Below are positions 25,245-32,558 of a stretch of DNA of 34,193 bases, piece after piece. Within the stretch, counting starts at the first letter, position 1. Every line of letters starts with the position of its first letter. Source of the stretch: Desulfurellaceae bacterium (GTDB lineage: Bacteria; Campylobacterota_A; Desulfurellia; Desulfurellales; Hippeaceae); contig WGCD01000094.1 of the NCBI GenBank assembly GCA_015493995.1, positions 1 through 34,193 on the forward strand. The letters run 5' to 3'. A program made the position numbers and the translations under genes. Under the pieces are notes generated by a model. It did no database searches and had not been told where the DNA came from. It worked only from the letters and a program-made list of their open reading frames with translations.

Positions 25245-26450
25245 TCAAACCTTGGTTAAAATGTGTCCCATTTTTACTTTCTTTGTCTCAAGATAGCATT
25301 TGTTTACATCATTCGGGTCAATCTCGATGGCAACCCTGTCAACAACCTCAAGACCATACCCCTCAAGACCGACAATCTTTTTGGGATTGTTTGTCATAAG
25401 TTTCATCTTTTTAACGCCCAAATCGACAAGTATTTGAGCCCCTATACCGTAATTTCTCAAATCAGGTTTAAAGCCAAGTTTTATGTTAGCCTCAACGGTA
25501 TCGTATCCTTTATCCTGCAAATCATAAGCCTTTATCTTATTCGTCAATCCTATCCCTCTGCCCTCCTGCTGCATATACAAAACAATTCCTTTACCCTCTT
25601 TTTCAACCATCTCCATAGCCGCATGCAGTTGGTCTCCGCAGTCACATCTTAGCGAACCGAGAATATCTCCCGTTAAGCAAGAAGAGTGAACCCTGACCAG
25701 CACCGGTTCATCCTTTGTTATTTTTCCCTTAACAAGAGCAACATGCTCAAAATCATCAACCATATTTTTATATACGACAATCTTAAAATGACCGTATTTT
25801 GTGGGTAAATCCGCCTCAGCCGTTTTTTCAATCAGCCTTTCGTGCTGCATTCTGTATTCTATTATACTTGCAATAGTAACAATCTTGAGTTTGAATTTCT
25901 CGGCTATTTTTTCAAGCTGCGGTCTCCTTGCCATTGTACCGTCTTCATTCAGAATCTCGCAGATAACGCCAGCCGGAATCAAGCCCGCAAGCTTAGCCAA
26001 GTCAACGCTTCCTTCCGTATGCCCTGCCCTAACAAGCACACCGCCTTTTTTTGCAATTAAAGGGAAAATATGCCCTGGTTTTACCAAATCGGAAGGTTTT
26101 GCATCCGGTTTTATGGCAGTTTGAATCGTAGTTGCCCTATCGTATGCCGATATTCCCGTAGTGACACCATATTTCGGATGGGCATCAACCGATACGGTAA
26201 AAGCGGTTTTAAATTTATCGTTTTCATCAACACTCATAAGATGCAAATCCAATTTGTTAATGAGAGATTCATCCATAGGCAGGCAGATTAGCCCTCTTCC
26301 GTATTTTGCCATAAAGTTGATGGCATCAGGCGTTACAAACTGAGCAGCCATAACAAAATCACCTTCGTTTTCCCTGTCCTCGTCATCAACCATTATGACC
26401 ATTTTACCCGACTTAATATCTTCTATCGCCTCTTCCACGCTTGCAAACAT
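25245..26450 (-). CDS. ribBA: bifunctional DHBP synthase / GTP cyclohydrolase II
   Basis: 401 residues from the ATG of MFASVEEAI (AGGGG 8 bases upstream; the GTG three codons earlier is less likely). The N-terminal RibB half has [12 protein letters not shown] and [12 protein letters not shown]. The C-terminal RibA half has the zinc Cys set in [18 protein letters not shown] and the GTP-binding QQEGRGIGL. It supplies both starting branches of riboflavin synthesis. Both active sites look complete. Confidence 0.96.
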   Translation of the reverse strand: MFASVEEAIEDIKSGKMVIMVDDEDRENEGDFVMAAQFVTPDAINFMAKYGRGLICLPMDESLINKLDLHLMSVDENDKFKTAFTVSVDAHPKYGVTTGISAYDRATTIQTAIKPDAKPSDLVKPGHIFPLIAKKGGVLVRAGHTEGSVDLAKLAGLIPAGVICEILNEDGTMARRPQLEKIAEKFKLKIVTIASIIEYRMQHERLIEKTAEADLPTKYGHFKIVVYKNMVDDFEHVALVKGKITKDEPVLVRVHSSCLTGDILGSLRCDCGDQLHAAMEMVEKEGKGIVLYMQQEGRGIGLTNKIKAYDLQDKGYDTVEANIKLGFKPDLRNYGIGAQILVDLGVKKMKLMTNNPKKIVGLEGYGLEVVDRVAIEIDPNDVNKCYLETKKVKMGHILTKV

Positions 26451-26474
26451 CAATTTCACCCCTAATCTTAGTAT

Positions 26475-27107
26475 TTAAATAAATCCGTTTTCCTTCAAAA
26501 AATTCTCATCTATCGATGAGCCGAGTTTTAGCATCTTCTCAACGTACTTTCCAAGCACGTCAACCTCTATATTAACATAATTTCCGACCTTTTTATATCT
26601 TAAATTGGTGTTCTCAAAAGTATGCGGAATTATTGTTAATTCAAGATAGGTGTTGTCAAGTTCATTGATGGTCAAACTTATTCCGTCAATACACACCGAG
26701 CCTTTCTTTATACAATATCTGTAAACATAATTGTCTATCGAAAGCCCTAAAATATAGAAATCGCCGCTTCTTTGAATTTTTGAGATTATGCACTTTGAGT
26801 CAATATGCCCTAAAACAATATGCCCTGAGAGTCTGTCCGACACCTTCAAAGCTCTCTCAAGATTAACAAACTCCTTTATTTTCAAATCTCCCAAGTTGCT
26901 TTTTGAAAGCGTCTCAAATGACACGTCTGCAACAAAAGAATCGTCATTTATCTCAACAGCAGTTAAGCACACACCGTTTACGGCAACACTATCTCCCAAT
27001 TTCAAATCATCAAGTATTTTTTTACACCTTATATGGAGCTTTAAACCGCTGGGAACTCTTTGAATCGAGTCTATCGAACCGACCTCTTCAACAATACCGC
27101 TGAACAC
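26475..27107 (-). CDS. ribE: riboflavin synthase, alpha subunit
   Basis: 210 residues. It begins MFSGIVEEVG, the invariant N-terminus, and has two lumazine-binding repeats: GVCLTAVEI near residue 48 and GISLTINEL near 145. It dismutates two lumazines to riboflavin. Its start follows the ribD stop with no gap. In some naming schemes this gene is ribC. Confidence 0.96.
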   Translation of the reverse strand: MFSGIVEEVGSIDSIQRVPSGLKLHIRCKKILDDLKLGDSVAVNGVCLTAVEINDDSFVADVSFETLSKSNLGDLKIKEFVNLERALKVSDRLSGHIVLGHIDSKCIISKIQRSGDFYILGLSIDNYVYRYCIKKGSVCIDGISLTINELDNTYLELTIIPHTFENTNLRYKKVGNYVNIEVDVLGKYVEKMLKLGSSIDENFLKENGFI

Positions 27108-28199
27108 TTAGAAATAGCCCTCCACAAGAATATCCTCACCCACCATCTTACAATCTATATTCCTCAACCTGCTTACACCGGACAAATTAACCGGTGCATC
27201 ACTGCCAACGACATTAAAAGCACCGTATGAACCGGAAATTTTCGGCGCATAAAACAGGTAGGCTTTGTTGTACAGGTTATGCTTGATAAAATAGCCGTGC
27301 GTCCTGCTTCCGCCTTCTATAACACAAGAACACACATCCTTCTCAAGTAAATTCCTGCACAGGCTCTCAGGCTCAAATTCACCGTTTTTTACATCGCACT
27401 CGATTAAATTTATGTTCATAGCCTTTAAAACCCTTTTTTTAGCTCCGTCTGAAAATTCCGAGGTAACAATATAGACATTGTTCAAATATTTACCGAATAT
27501 AGACGAAGAAATCGGAATTCTCAAATTCATATCAAACACAATCCTTTTGGGCTGCTTATAGTTACCTACCCTGCAAGTCAAAAGAGGGTCATCCATAATA
27601 ATTGTATTAATACCGACACCAACAGCATCGTATATGCCTCTCAATCGATGCGAGAATCTTAAGGCTTTTTCAGAGGTTATCCACTTTGAGACACCTCCTT
27701 TAACGGCTATGGAACCGTTTAAAAGCATCGCTGCCTTCATCACAAAAAACGGCTTTTTATTTGCAATATTTTCTATGAAAATTTCATTTAACTTCCTTGA
27801 TTCGTCCTCTAAAACACCTGTTTTAATCTCTATGCCTTTTGATTTTAGATAGGATGCCCCCCCTGCTGCCTCTTTGTTTAAATCAAGCATACCGATAACA
27901 ACTCGTCTTATGCCGCTTCTTTCTATAGCCAAAGAACAAGGAGGAGTTCTGCCAAAGTGGTTGCATGGTTCAAGATTGACATACATAGTGGCACCTTTTA
28001 AATCCTCTTTGTTAGCAACCGAATTCATAGCCTCTATCTCTGCGTGCGGCATTGAAGCCTTTTTATGATAGCCTTCCCCTATCACAACACCGTTTTTCAC
28101 AATAACTGCACCGACAAGAGGATTGGGGCAGGTTCTTCCTACGGCTCTTTTGGCTAAAGATAGCGCTCTTTTCATAAATATTTCGTCAACATCTTTCAT
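27108..28199 (-). CDS. ribD: bifunctional riboflavin deaminase/reductase RibD
   Basis: 363 residues. The deaminase domain has MPHAEIEA (zinc His and catalytic Glu) and EPCNHFGRTPPC (zinc Cys pair). The reductase half (from about residue 145) shows KAAMLLNGSIA and VIEGGSRTHGYF. It carries out steps two and three of the GTP branch. The ATG at 28199 fits the family N-terminus (DEIFMKRAL). The predicted promoter lies so near that the mRNA may be almost leaderless. No FMN riboswitch precedes it. Confidence 0.95.
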   Translation of the reverse strand: MKDVDEIFMKRALSLAKRAVGRTCPNPLVGAVIVKNGVVIGEGYHKKASMPHAEIEAMNSVANKEDLKGATMYVNLEPCNHFGRTPPCSLAIERSGIRRVVIGMLDLNKEAAGGASYLKSKGIEIKTGVLEDESRKLNEIFIENIANKKPFFVMKAAMLLNGSIAVKGGVSKWITSEKALRFSHRLRGIYDAVGVGINTIIMDDPLLTCRVGNYKQPKRIVFDMNLRIPISSSIFGKYLNNVYIVTSEFSDGAKKRVLKAMNINLIECDVKNGEFEPESLCRNLLEKDVCSCVIEGGSRTHGYFIKHNLYNKAYLFYAPKISGSYGAFNVVGSDAPVNLSGVSRLRNIDCKMVGEDILVEGYF

Positions 28200-28207
28200 A
28201 TCAACTA

Positions 28208-28236
28208 TAAATACAAAAGCATAAACTTTTTGTCAA
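28208..28236 (-). promoter_or_regulatory. candidate promoter of the rib-nusB-pyr operon
   Basis: Minus-strand perfect TTGACA, 17 bases, TATTTA. The -35 box sits in the loop and arm of a perfect palindrome. The start would be about 28201, next to the ribD ATG. Confidence 0.45.
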
Positions 28237-28245
28237 AAAGTTTAT
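28221..28245. repeat. 11-3-11 palindrome between ribD and the crotonase gene
   Basis: ATAAACTTTTT, GTC, AAAAAGTTTAT: a perfect inverted repeat between divergent genes, containing the candidate ribD -35 box. It could be an operator. It is placed upstream of both genes, so it does not terminate either. Confidence 0.5.
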
Positions 28246-28258
28246 TAAAAAACTTGCT

Positions 28259-28287
28259 TTGGCAATTATAAACTATAAACTTATAGG
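28259..28287 (+). promoter_or_regulatory. candidate promoter of the crotonase gene
   Basis: TTGGCA, 17 bases, TATAGG, leaving a leader of about 27 bases with GGAGG. Moderate match in AT-rich DNA. Confidence 0.35.
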
Positions 28288-28320
28288 GTATAAACAAATA
28301 CGATTTTGGAGGTGTTTAAG

Positions 28321-29097
28321 ATGGAGTATAGCAGTATAAAGGTTAAAAAGGAGAACTTTATAGGGACATTGACACTAAACAATCCTGATAACTTAAACGT
28401 TTTCACAACACCGCTGGCGAGGGAGTTAAATACGGCTTTAAAGGAGTTTGACGAAGACGATGAAGTGAGAGTTGTGGTTATAAACGCGGCAGGTAAAGGC
28501 TTTTCGGCAGGTATTGATGTAAACGAATTGAAGGATAAAACATTCGAAGAGTACTACAACACAACAACATTGATGGAGCAGATGAACTTAACCATAACCC
28601 AGATGAAAAAACCGGTTATAGCCTCTGTGCACGGTTTTGCTGTGGCAAACGGAATAGGATTAACGGCACTGTGCGATTTGGCGATAGTCGAGGAGGGAAC
28701 AAAACTCGGAGCAACGGCAATAAATGTCGGTTTATCCTGCATAGGACCGTCAATTGCCATATCAAAAAGCCTCGGAAGGAAAAAAACACTTGAGCTTTTG
28801 TTAACCGGAGAAATAATAACAGCCCAAGAAGCAGAAAGAATAGGGCTTGTCAACAAAGTGGTACCCAAAGGCAAATTGGAAGAAGAGACAATGAAATTGG
28901 CAAAAGAGTTGGCGTCAAAAAGCCCGCTTGCTATGCAAATTACAAAAAGGGCGTTCTATAAAGCCGCAGATGTTGATATTTCAAAAGCCATAGAGATAGC
29001 GAATTATGCATTTTCGGAAATCTGTATGCTTGAGGATGCCAAAGAAGGCATAAATGCATTCTTGGAAAAAAGAGAACCTGTTTGGAAACTGAAATAA
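28321..29097 (+). CDS. crotonase-family protein, ECHDC3-like
   Basis: 258 residues from the ATG at 28321 (GGAGG 8 bases upstream; the TTG at 28306 lies in the ribosome site region). The crotonase fold is clear: GKGFSAGIDVNELKD (oxyanion loop), VIASVHGFAVANGIGL (second oxyanion Gly) and LLLTGEIITAQEAERIGLV. By alignment to the ECHS1 type, both catalytic Glu positions are replaced (Gly in NGIGLTALCD, Ala in GATAINVG), and the C-terminus (EGINAFLEKREPVW) resembles the ECHDC3 group. Ordinary enoyl-CoA hydration is therefore doubtful; it binds an acyl-CoA-like substrate of unknown kind. It ends 1 base from the convergent kinase gene. Confidence 0.85.
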   Translation: MEYSSIKVKKENFIGTLTLNNPDNLNVFTTPLARELNTALKEFDEDDEVRVVVINAAGKGFSAGIDVNELKDKTFEEYYNTTTLMEQMNLTITQMKKPVIASVHGFAVANGIGLTALCDLAIVEEGTKLGATAINVGLSCIGPSIAISKSLGRKKTLELLLTGEIITAQEAERIGLVNKVVPKGKLEEETMKLAKELASKSPLAMQITKRAFYKAADVDISKAIEIANYAFSEICMLEDAKEGINAFLEKREPVWKLK

Positions 29098-29098
29098 T

Positions 29099-30061
29099 TT
29101 AAAGCTTGACGATTAAAGCGGCTTGGAACTGTTCGTCAATAACTTTTGTTTCGAAATGCCATCTGTTTTTGGAGCTTATATATTTTACAAGGCTTAATCC
29201 GAAACCCGAGCCGCTTTTTCTTAAGCCTATATCGTTTGAAATAACAACGTAGAGCATTTTATTCTTTTTAATTGTTTTTATATATATCTTGCTTTTAGAA
29301 TACTTTATGCTGTTTTCCATCAACTCGTGGATAACGTTGTAAAAATCGTTTCCGTTTGAGCTTATTTTTGCATTTATTATTGACAAACTCACCTCTTTAT
29401 TTGACAGGCTATCCTTAAATAAATTAAGAGTATCTTTTATAACATCCTCTACGTCATACTTCATAGAATTAGCATTTTCCGAATCTTTTATCATTTTAAC
29501 TATGTTTTTAAAGTCCTTTTCCATAAATACATACGCCTCTTTCAATCTTTCAAGAGGCTTTTTATTTTGCGTTTCTATGAGTTCGAGGTTGAGCCTTTGA
29601 ACGGATAAAAAATTGCCGAATTTATGGGATATTGCGCCAAGTAAAAAACTTAAAAATTCTTTGTGCCGCTGCTCTTTTTTTGAAAAATGCCTCAGCACGG
29701 TATAAACCATAACAATCAACAAGAAAGAGAGGGCAAATTCCCACAAAATTAGTGTAAAAACAAATCTGTTCATATCTTTTTTCATATAATCTTTGCTAAA
29801 ATATACAAAACGTCTGTTGTAGCCGCCGAATAACTGAAAATCCTTGATTTTCCCGTAGTATTTCGTAATTTTAATATGTTTTGGGAGTTTATAATCAGGC
29901 TTTTTTGATTTTATGTAGGTGTAGAGCCTGGCTTCGTTTGTCAGTCTGTCAACCTCTCTGTATTTAAAAAAAGTGACAATCAAGACATTTATGGCTACTA
30001 TCCATAAGATTATGATTGCTCCGAAGGATATGATAATCTTGTTTTCAAAGTTTATTTTAAT
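29099..30061 (-). CDS. sensor histidine kinase with probable ATT start
   Basis: About 320 residues. The ORF track starts at an internal TTG (29983), but the frame is open upstream and encodes a first membrane helix (IIISFGAIIILWIVAINVLI). No ATG, GTG or TTG exists there before a stop. The ATT at 30061 follows AAGGGG by 6 bases and overlaps the regulator's stop, so I choose it. Then come a periplasmic loop of about 75 residues, a second helix (FALSFLLIVMVYTVL), the phospho-His in GAISHKFGNFLS, an N box (HELMENSIKYS) and a G2 box (GSGFGLSLVKYI). It senses an unknown signal and phosphorylates the regulator encoded just upstream. Confidence 0.8.
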   Translation of the reverse strand: MKINFENKIIISFGAIIILWIVAINVLIVTFFKYREVDRLTNEARLYTYIKSKKPDYKLPKHIKITKYYGKIKDFQLFGGYNRRFVYFSKDYMKKDMNRFVFTLILWEFALSFLLIVMVYTVLRHFSKKEQRHKEFLSFLLGAISHKFGNFLSVQRLNLELIETQNKKPLERLKEAYVFMEKDFKNIVKMIKDSENANSMKYDVEDVIKDTLNLFKDSLSNKEVSLSIINAKISSNGNDFYNVIHELMENSIKYSKSKIYIKTIKKNKMLYVVISNDIGLRKSGSGFGLSLVKYISSKNRWHFETKVIDEQFQAALIVKL

Positions 30062-30699
30062 CTGTATCCCCTTCCCTTGTGGGTTTCTATGGAGCCTTCA
30101 GGCAAAACGGCTCTCAATTTTTTAATATAGGTTCTGACGGACTCCTCGCCGACATCACTATCAGACCAGACATAGTTCAATATATCATTGTGCGTAACAA
30201 TCTTACCTCTTCTTTTGAGCAAAAACAGAAGAATATCCCACTCTTTTTTGGTTAAAACTATCTCATTGTTTCTGTTTTTTACAATCCTGTTTTCCACGTC
30301 TATCTCAACATCTCCCACTATCTCTTTACTGCCTATCCTGTAGTATCTTTTGCAGACCGCTTTCATTCTCAAAACCAACTCTTTCGGGTCAAACGGCTTC
30401 ACAATATAATCGTCAGCACCAAGAGCAAAACACTCCTCTTTGGAGCTTATGCTATCCTTAGCCGTGGTTATTATAATCGGCACATCAGACACTTTTTGCT
30501 TAATCTTTTCTATCAACTCTTCGCCCTTAAAGTATTTGAGTATCAAGTCCAGTATGATTATATCGAAAAGTTCAACGCTCAAAGTTTGAACAACAAGTCT
30601 GTCATCGTCTATCCATTTAACGTCAAAATCGGCGTTGGTTAAATAGTCGGATAAAGACTCCCCGAGCAGCATATCATCTTCAACAAGCAGTACTTTCAC
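30052..30699 (-). CDS. OmpR/PhoB-family response regulator
   Basis: 215 residues from the GTG of VKVLLVEDD (AAGGAG 9 bases upstream). The receiver domain has the acidic pair EDD, the phospho-acceptor Asp in IIILDLIL, the Thr of ITTAKD and the Lys of IVKPFDP. The C-terminal winged helix has LTKKEWDILLFLLKRRG, and EESVRTYIKKLRAVL is the recognition helix region. The TTG start in the ORF track would precede the predicted transcription start, so it is rejected. It is the first gene of a two-gene operon with the kinase. Confidence 0.9.
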   Translation of the reverse strand: MKVLLVEDDMLLGESLSDYLTNADFDVKWIDDDRLVVQTLSVELFDIIILDLILKYFKGEELIEKIKQKVSDVPIIITTAKDSISSKEECFALGADDYIVKPFDPKELVLRMKAVCKRYYRIGSKEIVGDVEIDVENRIVKNRNNEIVLTKKEWDILLFLLKRRGKIVTHNDILNYVWSDSDVGEESVRTYIKKLRAVLPEGSIETHKGRGYRLK

Positions 30700-30728
30700 T
30701 TTACAAAACTCCTTATACGGTTTTGCAA

Positions 30729-30757
30729 ATAATATCAACTGGCGTTTCAATAGTCAA
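30729..30757 (-). promoter_or_regulatory. promoter of the two-component operon
   Basis: Minus-strand TTGACT, 17 bases, TATTAT. The start near 30722 leaves a leader of about 22 bases with AAGGAG, and supports the GTG at 30699 as the regulator start. Confidence 0.65.
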
Positions 30758-30806
30758 CAAAGGCGGATTCAGGCTTCTTACTCTTAAAATAATATCACAA
30801 TAATTC

Positions 30807-30835
30807 TTGACAATTAAAACGAAATAGGATATTCA
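30807..30835 (+). promoter_or_regulatory. promoter of tRNA-Leu
   Basis: Perfect TTGACA, 17 bases, TATTCA, about 20 bases before the mature tRNA 5' end. Confidence 0.65.
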
Positions 30836-30856
30836 ATATCTCGCATTTGAAAAACT

Positions 30857-30943
30857 GCCGAGGTGGTGGAATAGGTAGACACGCCATCTTGAGGGGGTGG
30901 TGGGATAACTCCCGTGCGGGTTCAAGTCCCGCCCTCGGCACCA
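30857..30943 (+). tRNA. tRNA-Leu (anticodon GAG)
   Basis: 87 bases including an encoded CCA. The acceptor GCCGAGG pairs with CCTCGGC. The anticodon stem CCATC/GGTGG holds the loop TTGAGGG with anticodon GAG (reads CUC/CUU). A long variable arm (class II tRNA) and the T arm GCGGGTTCAAGTCCCGC follow. TCTCTTTTTTT after the CCA probably ends transcription. Confidence 0.97.
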
Positions 30944-31237
30944 TCTCTTTTTTTAAACCGCAAGGTAATTCAAATTAAGTTTAAGCTACCCGCCAGTCAC
31001 TAAACACCTCTTGCCTATTTTACCATTTAACCTTTTTCTTGTTTTTCAAACACAATAAAATTATATTGCTCACAATGTCCTTTAATTCCTTTATTTGTTC
31101 GTAACACAATTTTATTGTGTTACGGTTTTCTAAGTATTGTTTTTTTCTTTACAAAGACAAAAGGCTTGGTCTGCGTCGTTCTTTTTACTTTCTTGTTTTA
31201 TTCAATCCAAACAAAGCCGACGATAAAGCATTTATAC
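30944..31237. other. AT-rich spacer without a supported gene
   Basis: No convincing ORF on either strand. It holds the T-run after the tRNA, an inverted repeat (31050-31062 with 31108-31120) and a strong hairpin (31100-31124). Near its right end AAAGCCG (about 31213) and CGGCTTT (about 31252) could form a long-loop stem spanning the stop of the small membrane gene. Confidence 0.6.
31100..31124. repeat. strong 11-bp hairpin with alternative pairing partner
   Basis: CGTAACACAAT, TTT, ATTGTGTTACG is a perfect inverted repeat. Its right arm AATTTTATTGTGT is also the exact complement of ACACAATAAAATT at 31050-31062, so two exclusive structures are possible. GTTTTCT follows on the plus strand, so it may act as a terminator. 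Confidence 0.6.
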
Positions 31238-31348
31238 CTACGCTGAGCGTCCGGCTTTAGTCGAAAATCCTGCATAGAGAACTATAGCTAAAACTGTAAG
31301 AATACCCAATCCCACCAAACATAGCCACATAGATTTGCATTCAAGCAT
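31238..31348 (-). CDS. 36-residue single-span membrane peptide
   Basis: Not in the ORF track (too short). It starts ATG at 31348 after AGGGGG 6 bases upstream, an unusually good ribosome site. The sequence opens MLECKSMWLCLVG, continues with a hydrophobic stretch to about residue 26, and ends in a basic tail (TKAGRSA). Topology suggests the N-terminus outside or in the membrane and the basic C-terminus in the cytoplasm. It lies 32 bases downstream of the cytochrome gene on the same strand, so it is probably co-transcribed with it. I do not recognise a family; the two Cys near the N-terminus may matter. Confidence 0.6.
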   Translation of the reverse strand: MLECKSMWLCLVGLGILTVLAIVLYAGFSTKAGRSA

Positions 31349-31380
31349 TGCAACCCCCTTTTTCTAATAACATTTTAATA

Positions 31381-31995
31381 TTATTTTAACTTTTTACAGG
31401 GTGGTTTGAATGAAAAATCTAGAACCCCACCAGTAGTTTCATTGTTTACAAGACATGCCATTACTTCTTTTGTTTTCCTTCCCTGTAAAGGTCTGGGTAT
31501 AAAAGCTTTGACCTTTACTTCATCGCCGGGTTTTAAGTTAACTGAAGGCAGCCTTTTTGTGGGAGCCAGCCAGACTTTTATAGTTTTATTATTTGTTTTT
31601 ATATTTATAATCCACCACCTGCTTTTATTTTTTCTGCCAAAGCCAGTAGATTTTTCTATATTTGTTATTCTCCCTGTTATTTCTATTGAACGAAAAGCAC
31701 GACCGGGTCTGCGTTGTCTTTTTCCTTTTCCCTTTCCTTTGAAGTAGGGAGAACCACCGTAGAGCTCCTCGCCAACCAGACGGTATCCCATACCACGCTC
31801 CATTTTTCCGCTTGAAACTGCGTTTCTAACTGCTGTCATAAATTGGTTTATTGTTTTATATTTTTGTAATATGGTTTCTCTAGAGGGGGCAACTTTTCCA
31901 TTGTGGCAGGAAGCGCAGTTATCTTCCCATAAACCAGCATAGGCGGGTAGCGTGAAAATTGCGATTAAGACAGAAGTAACTAAAAACCTTTTCAT
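31381..31995 (-). CDS. secreted monohaem cytochrome c-like protein with OB-like domain
   Basis: 204 residues from the ATG at 31995 (GAAGGAGG 8 bases upstream; the ORF track start adds six residues in the ribosome site). MKRFLVTSVLIAIFTLPAYA is a signal peptide ending in AYA. The haem motif CASCH follows directly, then a Met-containing region (GKMERGMGYRL), so a class I cytochrome c-like fold of about 75 residues is likely. After a basic GKGKGKRQRRPGR linker there is a beta-rich domain (EITGRITNIEK, WWIINIKT, LKPGDEVKVKAF) resembling an OB fold. It probably acts in the periplasm; partner and donor are unknown. Confidence 0.75.
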   Translation of the reverse strand: MKRFLVTSVLIAIFTLPAYAGLWEDNCASCHNGKVAPSRETILQKYKTINQFMTAVRNAVSSGKMERGMGYRLVGEELYGGSPYFKGKGKGKRQRRPGRAFRSIEITGRITNIEKSTGFGRKNKSRWWIINIKTNNKTIKVWLAPTKRLPSVNLKPGDEVKVKAFIPRPLQGRKTKEVMACLVNNETTGGVLDFSFKPPCKKLK

Positions 31996-32013
31996 AAAAT
32001 TTTCCTCCTTCAT

Positions 32014-32546
32014 TTACTTAAAGCCATCTTTCTTTTCATTATCCTAAATATACATAAAAAACAGTTGCATTGAAAGTAAAAGTTTATATCTTATTAATTT
32101 AGTTAATTTTAATTTTAAACCGATGCTTTTGAATTTGATTTTTAAAATTTAATTTTTAGAACTCAATTATATCTATTAGTTGGTGAAGAAGAGTAGTAAT
32201 TCCCTTCGTTAGCGGGATTAATTCAACAGGACTTTCAAAAAGCCTTTGTGAACAAGGATAAAAGTTTATAACTTTAATGTCAAGTTTTTGTAAAACCTTA
32301 AAAAAACAACATTTCCCGCTGTATAAGAAAAAGACATCATTTAATTGTAAAAGAGCACTTTTTGACAGGCTTTTTAACAATGCAAATAGCCTGCCTAATT
32401 TTGCCTATTACTTTAACTACGCCAATTACAGCATAAAGTCAAGTAAAAAATAGACTCAGAAAACCTATACAATAATTTTTTTCTACTGAAGGTCAAAAAT
32501 ATAGTTACTTTTGTCCAATTTCATTCACTTTTTTCGTTTAGTATAG
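32014..32546. other. AT-rich intergenic stretch before the cas genes, with a doubtful ORF
   Basis: No CRISPR repeats are visible. A minus ORF (32156-32380, 74 codons from TTG) has NDVFFLYSGKCCFFKVL and KLDIKVINFYP, faintly like the last part of a NifX/NafY-type domain. It has no ribosome site, and stop codons lie just upstream, so it may be a gene remnant. A minus -35-like ACTTGACTT at 32437 lacks a good -10. Confidence 0.5.
32047..32074 (-). promoter_or_regulatory. weak candidate promoter of the cytochrome gene
   Basis: Minus-strand TTCAAT, 16 bases, TATATT, giving a leader of about 45 bases. The -35 match is poor. Confidence 0.3.
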
Positions 32547-32558
32547 ATGGAGGTTGTT

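Noticed and set aside
28200-28320. FMN (RFN) riboswitch before ribD
   Set aside because: None of the conserved RFN blocks is present, and there is no room between promoter and start.
32014-32546. CRISPR array or leader upstream of cas1
   Set aside because: No direct repeats of 20-40 bases at regular spacing were found here or elsewhere in the window. The array must lie outside, probably to the right.
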